This document shows, in pieces, positions 52,565 to 60,377 of a stretch of DNA of 64,000 nucleotides (its first letter is position 1; each line of letters starts with the position of its first letter). A model generated the notes under the pieces. It was not told where the DNA came from. It did not search any database and worked only from the letters and a program-made list of their open reading frames with translations. Origin of the DNA: Zoogloea oryzae. Lineage in GTDB: Bacteria > Pseudomonadota > Gammaproteobacteria > Burkholderiales > Rhodocyclaceae. The stretch is taken from positions 33,093 through 97,092 of the forward strand of contig NZ_BSPX01000007.1 in the NCBI RefSeq assembly GCF_030161255.1. Direction: 5' to 3'. The position numbers and the translations under genes were made by a program.

Positions 52565-53520
52565 AGGTCTATCTGACCTTCGACATCGAAGTCTGGTGCG
52601 GAGGCTGGAAGGATCTCGACGCGAAGTTTCCGGCGAGCTTCGAGCGCTACGTGTACGGCCGCTCGTCGGCCGGCGACTACGCGCTGCCGAAAACCCTCGA
52701 GATCCTCGACCGTAACGGCCTGAAAGGCGTGTTCTTCGTCGAGCCGCTGTTTGCCGCCCGGTTTGGCGTCGAACATCTGGCGACCATCGTCGACCTGATC
52801 CGCGCGGGCGGGCACGACGTTCAGCTGCACCTTCACCCGGAATGGTCGGACGAGCTGCGGCCGCTGCCGTTTCCCGGCGCCAACCGCAAGCGCCAGCATC
52901 TGGCCTATTACACGCTCGAAGAGCAGACCATCCTGATCCGCAAGGGGCTCGACCTGATGGCCCAGGTCGGTTGCCACCCGATCGCCTTCCGCGCCGGCAG
53001 CTTTGCCGCCAGCGCCGACACCTTCCGCGCGCTCGAGGCCTGCGGGCTGGGGCTGGATTTCAGCCTCAACGAGGTGAGCGCCGACAGCGCGCCCGACCTG
53101 CGCGGGCAGGCGGATTTCATCCAGCCCAGCCTCATCGGGGCGGTCAAGAGCGTGCCGATGACGATCTTCCGCGATGGCACCGGGCGCCTGCGTCCGGCCC
53201 AGCTCGGCAGCTGCAGCGTGGCCGAACTGGAAGGTGCGCTGGAATCGACCCGCGCCCTGGGCATCGGCCATTTTGTGCTGCTGTCCCACAATTTCGAGAT
53301 GCTGAAACAGGGACGCAGCAATCCGGATGGTATCGTCGTGCGCCGGTTTGAAAAATTGTGCAAACTTTTGGCGGCGCGGCGTGACGAATTTACTGTTTCG
53401 ACCACGGCTATGCTGCCAACATTCAAGGCCGACCCGCAGAAGGTATCGTTGCCTTCCGTCGGCCTGCCGGCAACGCTGTGGCGTCTTGGCGAGCAGGCTG
53501 CGCGGCGTTTTATTGGCTGA
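52549..53520 (+). CDS. polysaccharide-deacetylase-like protein
   Basis: This 323-residue protein has a NodB-like TIM-barrel arrangement: TFDIEVW near the start supplies the Asp/Glu pair, and DVQLHLHPEW gives the metal His residues. FRAGSFAASADTF is a later conserved block, and HFVLLSHNFEM contains the last catalytic-type His. It may deacetylate a surface sugar in the cluster, but it lacks the classical TFDD and HSxxH spelling, so the substrate may be different. It overlaps the LMW-phosphatase gene. Confidence 0.8.
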   Translation: MPDPVKVYLTFDIEVWCGGWKDLDAKFPASFERYVYGRSSAGDYALPKTLEILDRNGLKGVFFVEPLFAARFGVEHLATIVDLIRAGGHDVQLHLHPEWSDELRPLPFPGANRKRQHLAYYTLEEQTILIRKGLDLMAQVGCHPIAFRAGSFAASADTFRALEACGLGLDFSLNEVSADSAPDLRGQADFIQPSLIGAVKSVPMTIFRDGTGRLRPAQLGSCSVAELEGALESTRALGIGHFVLLSHNFEMLKQGRSNPDGIVVRRFEKLCKLLAARRDEFTVSTTAMLPTFKADPQKVSLPSVGLPATLWRLGEQAARRFIG

Positions 53521-53661
53521 GGCCGGTCACCTGACCGCCCGGCCCGCGCCTGAGCGCCTGGCCGAGCGGAACGGGCGATCTGTTGAATCCAGCCCGTGGT
53601 GTGCCATGAAACCAGCCTTTCGCCAACGTCCGGCGCGGACTTCATCTGCGCGGAGCCCTTC

Positions 53662-54069
53662 GTGACCGGGCCTGCGCCGCTGCTGCGTGACCGGCGGCGG
53701 GCCAGGGTCGCCCGCTACGCCCTGACCGGCGTCGGGTTGCTGGTGCTCGACATGTGTGTGTTCTTCGTGCTGGCCAGGGTCTTCATGGTGGCGCCGGCGT
53801 TCTCCCAGCTGGCGGCGCGGACGGCCGGGGCGGTGGCCGGGTTTTTCGGGCACAAGTATTTTTCGTTCGGCAACGGGGGCAAGGGCGCGGCCGTCCCCCT
53901 GCGCCAGGCGCTGCTCTACGGTCTCGTGACGGTGGTGACGATCTGCATCTCGCCGCTGGTGCTGGTGGGGCTGCTCGCGCTGATCGACAACCTTTTGGTG
54001 GCCAAGCTCGGCACCGAGGTGGTCATGGTGGCCTTCAATTACTTCTGCCTCAGTAAGGTGTTCCGATGA
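53662..54069 (+). CDS. GtrA-family membrane protein
   Basis: This 135-residue protein has four membrane helices (YALTGVGLLVLDMCVFFVLA, AGAVAGFFGHKYFSF, then two more). GtrA proteins are thought to move undecaprenyl-phosphate-linked sugars or to assist a GT2 partner, which is encoded next. GTG 53662 is chosen because GGAG lies 7 bases before it; the frame is open to 53596. Its stop overlaps the GT2 start as ATGA. Confidence 0.88.
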   Translation: MTGPAPLLRDRRRARVARYALTGVGLLVLDMCVFFVLARVFMVAPAFSQLAARTAGAVAGFFGHKYFSFGNGGKGAAVPLRQALLYGLVTVVTICISPLVLVGLLALIDNLLVAKLGTEVVMVAFNYFCLSKVFR

Positions 54070-55076
54070 AGCTCGGTGCGGACAGGATCGATGTGTCGGT
54101 GGTCGTGCCGGCCTTCAACGAGGCGGAAGGGCTGCCGCGTTTCGTCGAGGCGCTCGACCGGGTGCTCGCGCCGCTGAACGTCCGCGCCGAACTGGTCATC
54201 GTCAACGACGGCTCGCGGGACACCACCGAGCGGGTGCTGGCCGACATCGCCCGGCATCGTCCGGATGTGGTGCCGGTCAATTTCTCGCGCAACTTCGGCA
54301 AGGAGGCCGCCCTGGCCGCGGGCCTGGCGGTGGCCACCGGCGAATGCGTGGTGTTCATGGACGCCGACCTCCAGCACCCGCCCGAAGCCCTGCCCGAGAT
54401 GCTCGCCAAGTGGCGCGAAGGCTTCGACGTGGTGAATGGCCGCAAGCGGCGGCGAAGCCACGAGCCGGCGCTCTACCGCAAGTTCGCGGCGATCTTCAAC
54501 GGGCTGATGAGCCACGCGGTGGGCGGCGACATGGCGGGGGCGAGCGATTTCAAGCTGCTCGACCGGCAGGTGGTCAACACCCTGCTGCAGTTTCCCGAGC
54601 GCAACCGGTTCTTCCGCGGCATGGTCACGTGGGTTGGCTACCGGGTCGCCGATGTGGAGTTCGACGTGCAGGAGCGCGAGATCGGCAGCACCAAGTGGTC
54701 GCTGGGCGGGTTGATCCGCTACTCCCTCGGCAATCTGCTGGCATTCTCGTCGCTGCCGCTGGTGGCGGTGGCCTACGTGGGCTTCGCCACCGTGGGCTTC
54801 GGTACCTTGCTGCTCATCCAGACGCTTTACCGTTATTTCACCGGCACCGCGGCGATCGGCTTCACCACCGTGATCGCGGTGCAGGTGATGCTGGGCGGGA
54901 TGATCCTGACCGCGCTGGGGGTGATCGCGATCTACCTGGCGCGCATGTACGACGAACAGAAGCAGCGGCCGATGTTCATCATCCGCCGACCGCGTGCCCA
55001 CCAGCCTCCGGGCGGCGGTAGCGAGCGACCGCCGCTGGTGATCGCCGGCGGCCGCGACTTCGGAGATGGTGAATGA
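54066..55076 (+). CDS. polyprenyl-phosphate glycosyltransferase, GT2/DPM1 type
   Basis: This 336-residue enzyme should transfer a sugar from a nucleotide donor to undecaprenyl phosphate. Motifs: VVVPAFNEAEGLP, VNDGSRDTT, and DADLQHPPE (DxD). Two C-terminal membrane helices (about 235-310) anchor it. Together with GtrA this is the classical pair for making and presenting a lipid-linked sugar. Confidence 0.93.
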   Translation: MKLGADRIDVSVVVPAFNEAEGLPRFVEALDRVLAPLNVRAELVIVNDGSRDTTERVLADIARHRPDVVPVNFSRNFGKEAALAAGLAVATGECVVFMDADLQHPPEALPEMLAKWREGFDVVNGRKRRRSHEPALYRKFAAIFNGLMSHAVGGDMAGASDFKLLDRQVVNTLLQFPERNRFFRGMVTWVGYRVADVEFDVQEREIGSTKWSLGGLIRYSLGNLLAFSSLPLVAVAYVGFATVGFGTLLLIQTLYRYFTGTAAIGFTTVIAVQVMLGGMILTALGVIAIYLARMYDEQKQRPMFIIRRPRAHQPPGGGSERPPLVIAGGRDFGDGE

Positions 55077-56866
55077 TCTACTCCCCTTCGGCCCCGGCGC
55101 CGATGAGCCTCCGGCAGGGCGTGATCGCCTTCTGCCTGCTCCTCGCGCTTGCGCTGGTGCTGCATTTCCCTCATTTCGGTTCGCACACTGGCGACCCGAA
55201 CTTTGATTTCTACCTGCACTACCACTGGGCCAAGGAATACGCCCAGCGCTTTGCCGAGGGCTGGCTCTATCCGCGATGGACCTTCTTCGCCCGCTACGGG
55301 CTGGGCGAGCCGATCTTCGTGTTCTATTCGCCGCTGTACTACCTGCTCACCGCGCTGCTCACCCTGACGGGCCTCGGTACCTGGAACGCCATGCATGTGG
55401 TGGAGGTGTTGAGCAATGCGGTGTTCGGCTATTTCATCTACCTCACCTGCCGCCACTACACCTCGAACCGGCTGGCGCTGGTGGCGGCGTTTGCCGCCTC
55501 CGCCAACCCCTTCCTGGTGATGCTGCACTACAAGTTCCAGGGCTTCGCGTGGGCGTCGGTGGGCTATGCGGCCCACGGCATGCTGCTGTGGTCGATGTTC
55601 CGCCCCAAAGCCTCCTTCGAGCGCATCAACCTGTGGGCCGCGGCGGCCCTGGGCATCGCGGTGGTGGGCCACACCATGAGCACCCTGGTGATGCTGATCT
55701 CCTACTCGGCGGCGGTGTTCGTCGCCCCCACGGCGTGGGGCGGGGTGAGCTTTGCCGGCATCGTCCGGCGCCTGCTGGCGTGGGCCGGCACGGTGGCCAT
55801 CGGGCTGGGCCTGGGCGCCTTCTACCTGCTGCCGGCGCTGGGTTCGACCTCGCTGATCAATGTTGAGGGCTGGACAGGCCCGCACATCCTGCAGGCCTTC
55901 GCGTGGCCCACCTTCTCGGCGCTGATCAACGGGGTTCAGTGGTTCTCCTTCCAGTGGCCGCTGGCGGTGCCGGTGCTGGCGCTGGTGATCGTCGAGGGCT
56001 GGTTCCTGTTCCGCCTGCGGGCCGGGGCCGGGCAGGCGGCCAATCCGTTGCTGATCCGGCTGTTCATGGTGCTGGCGGTGTCGGTGTTCTTCGCCTCGGA
56101 GCTGTCGTATCCCCTGTGGACCTTCGAATGGCCGCTGCTGCGCATCCAGCTGCCCTACCGCTTCCTGTCGGTGGGTTACGTGATGGTGATCGTCATCGGC
56201 GTGGTGGCCGCCCAGGTTGCCGGCAAGGTCGGGCGACGCGGCTGGGCGGCGGGGCTGCTGCGGTCGGTGATGGCCATCGGCGTGCTGGGCCTGCTGATCG
56301 CGGGCAAGGCCACCTATCTCGATGGCGGTCCGCTGCCGTCCACGGTGGTCAAGGACGAATACACCTTCACCCCCCTGGCCCAGTGGAAGCGCACGCCGAA
56401 TGGCGGCTTCCGCTGCGATCTCGCCCCGGCCGACTGCGAGGAGCTGCCCTTCAGCGCCGGTGCGTTCCGGGGAACTTCCGAATACCTCACGCGCTTTGCG
56501 CCGCCGGCCTGGGTGGATTACGCCATCGCCGGTTTTGAAAAGGAATGTCAAAACGACGGCGCCCGCTGCGGCCCTGCGCACCACGTGGCCAACACCGTCA
56601 CATGGAAAATCGATGCGCTGGCGGACACTACCGTGCATCTGCCCGTGTTTTACTTCCCGATGTGGGCGCTGGAGCGCGATGGCCAGCCGGTGCCGATGCA
56701 ATACGACGCCAGAAACGGGCTGATGCAGGTGGATCTGCCTGCCGGCACCCACGAAGTGCGCCTGATCTGGACCGAAACCCCGCTTTTCGAGCGGGCCCGC
56801 TGGATTTCGATGGCATCGCTCGGCGTGTTGATTGCCCTGGCCGTTGCTGGCAGAGTGCGGCGCTGA
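55073..56866 (+). CDS. large polytopic membrane protein, GT-C/YfhO-like
   Basis: This 597-residue protein has about twelve hydrophobic segments and a periplasmic C-terminal domain (about 440-570). An early acidic loop (THTGDPNFDFYLHYHWAKEYA) and YSPLYYLL resemble the first-loop motifs of GT-C glycosyltransferases and YfhO-type proteins. It is likely to use the lipid-linked sugar made by the preceding GT2, transferring it outside the membrane. It starts with an ATGA overlap. The exact family is not certain. Confidence 0.7.
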   Translation: MIYSPSAPAPMSLRQGVIAFCLLLALALVLHFPHFGSHTGDPNFDFYLHYHWAKEYAQRFAEGWLYPRWTFFARYGLGEPIFVFYSPLYYLLTALLTLTGLGTWNAMHVVEVLSNAVFGYFIYLTCRHYTSNRLALVAAFAASANPFLVMLHYKFQGFAWASVGYAAHGMLLWSMFRPKASFERINLWAAAALGIAVVGHTMSTLVMLISYSAAVFVAPTAWGGVSFAGIVRRLLAWAGTVAIGLGLGAFYLLPALGSTSLINVEGWTGPHILQAFAWPTFSALINGVQWFSFQWPLAVPVLALVIVEGWFLFRLRAGAGQAANPLLIRLFMVLAVSVFFASELSYPLWTFEWPLLRIQLPYRFLSVGYVMVIVIGVVAAQVAGKVGRRGWAAGLLRSVMAIGVLGLLIAGKATYLDGGPLPSTVVKDEYTFTPLAQWKRTPNGGFRCDLAPADCEELPFSAGAFRGTSEYLTRFAPPAWVDYAIAGFEKECQNDGARCGPAHHVANTVTWKIDALADTTVHLPVFYFPMWALERDGQPVPMQYDARNGLMQVDLPAGTHEVRLIWTETPLFERARWISMASLGVLIALAVAGRVRR

Positions 56867-56902
56867 GCCCGATCTGGGCACCTGTTTCAACGAGTATCCC
56901 GA

Positions 56903-58114
56903 ATGACCGACAAGCAAGTCCGCCCGCCATGCTACGTGCTGGGCATCGAGACGCAGATTGGCCTGAGCCTCGTCCGTGAACTGGGCGAGGCCGGCGTGCC
57001 GGTAGTCGGCATCGCCACCGGCGACAAGGCCATCGGCCTGCAGTCCCGCTATCTCGCCCACGGCGAGATCCTCAACAAGCCGCGCACCGACGCCGGCCTG
57101 GCCGAACTGCGCGCCATCGGCGAGCGCCACGGCGCCGGCTATCTGCTCACGGTTTCGGAAGCCAACACCACCTGGCTGATCGAGAACCGCGACCGGCTCG
57201 GCGTCATCACGCCGCTGCTGCCCTCGAAGGACGCCTTTGCCATCGTGCTCGACAAGGGCCGCACCCTCGAAGCCGCCGAGGCGGTGGGGATCGACGTGCC
57301 CAAGAGCGCCAGCCCGGCCACCTGGGCCGACGTGGAGCGGGTGGCGGCGAGCTTCCCTTTCCCGGCGGTGCTCAAGTGGTCCGACCCCAACGGCGTGGCG
57401 CCGGCGCTCCACGCGGCAGGCATCGAGCTGGTGAAGGCCGAGTACGTCTATACCGCCGACGAGTTCCTGCGCGCCGCCGCGCGTTACCGGCCGGTGGAAA
57501 TGTGGCCGTTAGTGCAGGAATATTGCCCCGGCGTGGGCCTCGGCCAGTTCTTCTTCATGCACGAAGGCAAGGCCGTGCGGCGCTTCCAGCACCTGCGGGT
57601 GGCCGAGTGGCCGCCTGAGGGCGGGTTCTCCAGCGTGTGCGACGGCGTGCCGCTGGACCAGTTCAAGGATCTGCAGGAGAAGTCCATCCGCCTGCTCCAG
57701 GCCATCGGCTGGGAAGGCGTGGCGATGGTCGAGTACCGCTACGACCCGGCCTCGGGCCGCGCGGTGCTGATGGAGGTGAACGGCCGCTTCTGGGGCAGCT
57801 TTCCGCTGGCGATGTACAGCGGCGCCGGCTTCGGCCTGCTGGCCTACAGCCTGCAGGGCCAGGGCGTGATGCCCAGCCTGCCGGCCCTGCGCGAGAACCT
57901 GCGCTGCCGCATGGTGGCCACCGAGATCAAGCGCCTGCGGCGCATCCTGCTGCAGCCGGGGCTGATCCGCGACCGGACCTTCCGGGTGCGTCCGGTGCAT
58001 GAGGTGCTGCGCTTCGTGGGCGACTTCCTGCGCCCGTCGGTGTGCTACTACGTGTGGAACCTGAAGGACGTGAAGCCCTTCATCCGCGACGTGAGGAACG
58101 CCATCGGCGTCTGA
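56903..58114 (+). CDS. ATP-grasp family ligase
   Basis: This 403-residue protein has an ATP-grasp fold. The N-terminal GIETQIGLSLVRELGEAG is a Rossmann-like lobe, and PAVLKWSDPNGV is the ATP-binding lobe region. VEYRYDPASGRAVLMEVNGRFWGS contains the Mg-binding Glu and Asn. Such enzymes join a carboxylate to an amine or other nucleophile; in polysaccharide clusters they may add amino acids to sugars. The substrate is unknown. It is followed by a strong terminator and is the last gene of the cluster. Confidence 0.85.
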   Translation: MTDKQVRPPCYVLGIETQIGLSLVRELGEAGVPVVGIATGDKAIGLQSRYLAHGEILNKPRTDAGLAELRAIGERHGAGYLLTVSEANTTWLIENRDRLGVITPLLPSKDAFAIVLDKGRTLEAAEAVGIDVPKSASPATWADVERVAASFPFPAVLKWSDPNGVAPALHAAGIELVKAEYVYTADEFLRAAARYRPVEMWPLVQEYCPGVGLGQFFFMHEGKAVRRFQHLRVAEWPPEGGFSSVCDGVPLDQFKDLQEKSIRLLQAIGWEGVAMVEYRYDPASGRAVLMEVNGRFWGSFPLAMYSGAGFGLLAYSLQGQGVMPSLPALRENLRCRMVATEIKRLRRILLQPGLIRDRTFRVRPVHEVLRFVGDFLRPSVCYYVWNLKDVKPFIRDVRNAIGV

Positions 58115-58136
58115 GCGGCACCGCGACAGATCAAAG

Positions 58137-58169
58137 CAAAACGGCCAGGCTTGCGCGCCTGGCCGTTTT
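58137..58169 (+). terminator. strong terminator after the ATP-grasp gene
   Basis: AAAACGGCCAGGC, loop TTGCGC, GCCTGGCCGTTTT followed by GTTTTC. The rest of the gap to 58395 shows no gene. Confidence 0.9.
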
Positions 58170-58395
58170 GTTTTCTGGTCTTGCGGATCGCTCGGGCACT
58201 GCGCTGCTGAAGGTGAGCTGCGCGTCGGTGGCCGCCAAGCGGGTCGATGAATCACCGGCCGGTTGCGCCCGGCGCGTCACGGCCCAGGGGGCAAGGGCGT
58301 TCCGACGCCATTGCTCAGGCCTGCGGTCACGCCGTTGACCTGGCGGCGGGGGTGATGCACCTTCCCCCTTACAAGAAAACAAGGCGGGAGACATC

Positions 58396-59454
58396 ATGAG
58401 CATCCACCGGAAGCCCATCGGCGAACGCATCGACTGGCTCTACGATGTGGCACGCCGGTACTCGGCGGCTTACTGTGACCCGGAGGCCAGCATGGCCCGG
58501 GAGCGCCATCGGGCGCGGCATCCCACCGCCATCGCCGTGCTCAAGTGCATGGACGGACGCATCAATATCCCCATCGCCACCAACACCCCGCCTGGCATCA
58601 TCCAGCCCTTCCGCAATCTGGGCGGCTTCTTCGATCTGGGGTGGCCGCACCTGGGCGAGGTGATCGAGCATTACGTCCACGACCGGGTGCGCAGCGGTCA
58701 GCGGGTGCTGATGTTCATCACCTACCACTTCTCCCGGGGCGAGCCCCATCGCTGCTGCGCCGGCTTCAACTATCACACGGACCAGGCCATCGCCCACGTG
58801 TTCGGGGTCAAGGGCCAGGTGGAGCACGTGTTCGGGCGGGGGCATGCCACGGTTTATCCCCTGGTCTGCGGTTTCGAAACCGACGAGGACGCGCTGGTGC
58901 TGCACGGGGCGGGCGGCGCAACCCTGGATGTGTCCACCCTGGGCACCGACGAAACCGAGGCCAGCCTGCGGGCGCGCCTGCAGCCCCTGTTTCCGGACAT
59001 GCCGGCTGCGATGCTGGCCGATCTGGCCCGGCTGGTGGCGGGGAATGTCGCCCACGTGGCCGAGGTGCGCAAGCTTGACCGACAGCTCGACATCGAACAC
59101 CGGGAGTGGATGATCTGCGTCGGGCGCGGCTTCGACTTCCTGCACGCCCCCAACCTGGCGCTGATCATCGGCCCCTACAGCCCCGATCTCGCCGACCCCA
59201 TCCGCAAGGCCGGCGCGATCATCGCGTCCAACATGCACAAGGGGCGCATTCCGGACGACGGCTTCCTGCTGCTGGCGTCCTCGCCCTATCAGGACATCGG
59301 CTCGGACCGGGCCCGGGCCGAGCTGAAGGCGCGCTTCATGGCCCACTTTGCCGCCGAGGTGATCCGCCGCGATCTGCCCGATCTGGCGCCCCGGATGACG
59401 GTGCACGCGGCCGTGCTCAACTGGGCCACCCGGGGGCTGGAAGCGCTGGACTGA
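58396..59454 (+). CDS. beta-carbonic-anhydrase-like protein (CsoSCA-like)
   Basis: This 352-residue protein of uncertain function carries a beta-CA-like zinc arrangement: C51-x-D53-x-R55 (LKCMDGRI) and, 67 residues later, H118-x2-C121 (EPHRCCAGF). This matches the Cys-Asp-Arg / His-x2-Cys spacing of beta-class carbonic anhydrases, including the carboxysomal shell type. It lacks the usual SDSR wording, so reversible CO2 hydration is an inference. ATG 58396 lies 6 bases after GGGAG. A terminator stands upstream, so it is monocistronic. The neighbour on the other strand is a decayed ppk2. Confidence 0.6.
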   Translation: MSIHRKPIGERIDWLYDVARRYSAAYCDPEASMARERHRARHPTAIAVLKCMDGRINIPIATNTPPGIIQPFRNLGGFFDLGWPHLGEVIEHYVHDRVRSGQRVLMFITYHFSRGEPHRCCAGFNYHTDQAIAHVFGVKGQVEHVFGRGHATVYPLVCGFETDEDALVLHGAGGATLDVSTLGTDETEASLRARLQPLFPDMPAAMLADLARLVAGNVAHVAEVRKLDRQLDIEHREWMICVGRGFDFLHAPNLALIIGPYSPDLADPIRKAGAIIASNMHKGRIPDDGFLLLASSPYQDIGSDRARAELKARFMAHFAAEVIRRDLPDLAPRMTVHAAVLNWATRGLEALD

Positions 59455-59462
59455 GCCTCGCC

Positions 59463-60313
59463 TCAGCGGAAGTAGTCCGGCACGAACATCTCGGGCGGCA
59501 CCTCGTGGCGCACGTAGTCCGGGTGCCTCACCCGCTCGGGCAGGTCCACCAGGGCGCTTCCGGGATGTGGGCGCGTTCCAGCATGAGCTCCTTGGCTTCG
59601 GTGTATTTCTCCCAGCGGGCGCGGGATTCCAGATCCATGGGGCTCAGCTTCCACTGTTTGAGGGGGTCGTGGATGCGTGACAGGAAGCGGAAGTGCTGTT
59701 CGTCGTCGGTGATCGAGAACCCGTACTTGATCAGCTGGATGCCGGAGCGCACCAGCATGCGCTCGAACTCGGGTACCGAGCGGAAGAACGCCTCGTAGTC
59801 GTCGTCGGAGCAGAAGCCCATGACCCGCTCCACGCCCGCCCGGTTGTACCCGCTGCGGTCAAACAGCACCATCTCGCCCGCTGCGGGGAGGTGCGGAACG
59901 TAACGCTGGAAGTACTACCGGGTACGTTCCCGGTCATTGGGGGCGGGCAGGGCGACGACCCGGCACACCCGGGGGTTGAGGCGCCGGGTGATGCGCTTGA
60001 TGACGCCACCCTTGCCGGCGGCGTCGCGGCCTTCGAAGAGGATCACCACCCGGTGCCGGGTGGTGGCCACCCAGTCCTGCAGTTTGACCAGCTCGCCCTG
60101 CAGGCGCAGCAGCTCCTTGAAATAGCGCCGGCGCTGCGCCTTCTCCTCGTCGGTGGGTGAGTGCGCCGTGCCGCTGCCGATCTCCTCGAAACGACGGTCG
60201 TCGAGTTCCAGTTCGAGCTCTTCGTCGTAGCTATCGAGGAGTTCGCGTTCCAGGCGACGGTGCAGGTCGCCGATTTCCTGATTGTTTATGGGGTCTCTGG
60301 TTGGCGTGTGCAA
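59463..60313 (-). pseudogene. ppk2: polyphosphate kinase 2 pseudogene
   Basis: Three in-order segments of a PPK2 are recognisable. Residues 1-132 carry the Walker A FEGRDAAGKGGVIKRIT and end ALPAPNDRERTR. An in-frame TAG at about 59919 stops it where the family reads QWYFQRY. The same frame continues with EMVLFDRSGYNRAGVERVMGF (usual W in DRSWYNR is Gly) down to IPEAPWW. Then the expected DKKRARLNCI...LL segment is missing and the frame shifts, the tail LPERVRHPDYVRHEVPPEMF lying in another frame down to 59463. Two Trp-codon changes, a stop and a deletion make it non-functional. Confidence 0.85.
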
Positions 60314-60377
60314 AAAAGCCGGTTGCAGGGGCTGGCCTGCACCGGCTGTATTGCACCTTGTCGACCGGGGGCCGCGC

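Noticed and set aside
54932..57412. An 826-residue minus-strand frame across the second glycan cluster
   Set aside because: Shadow of three coupled plus-strand genes; Gln/Arg/His-rich noise.
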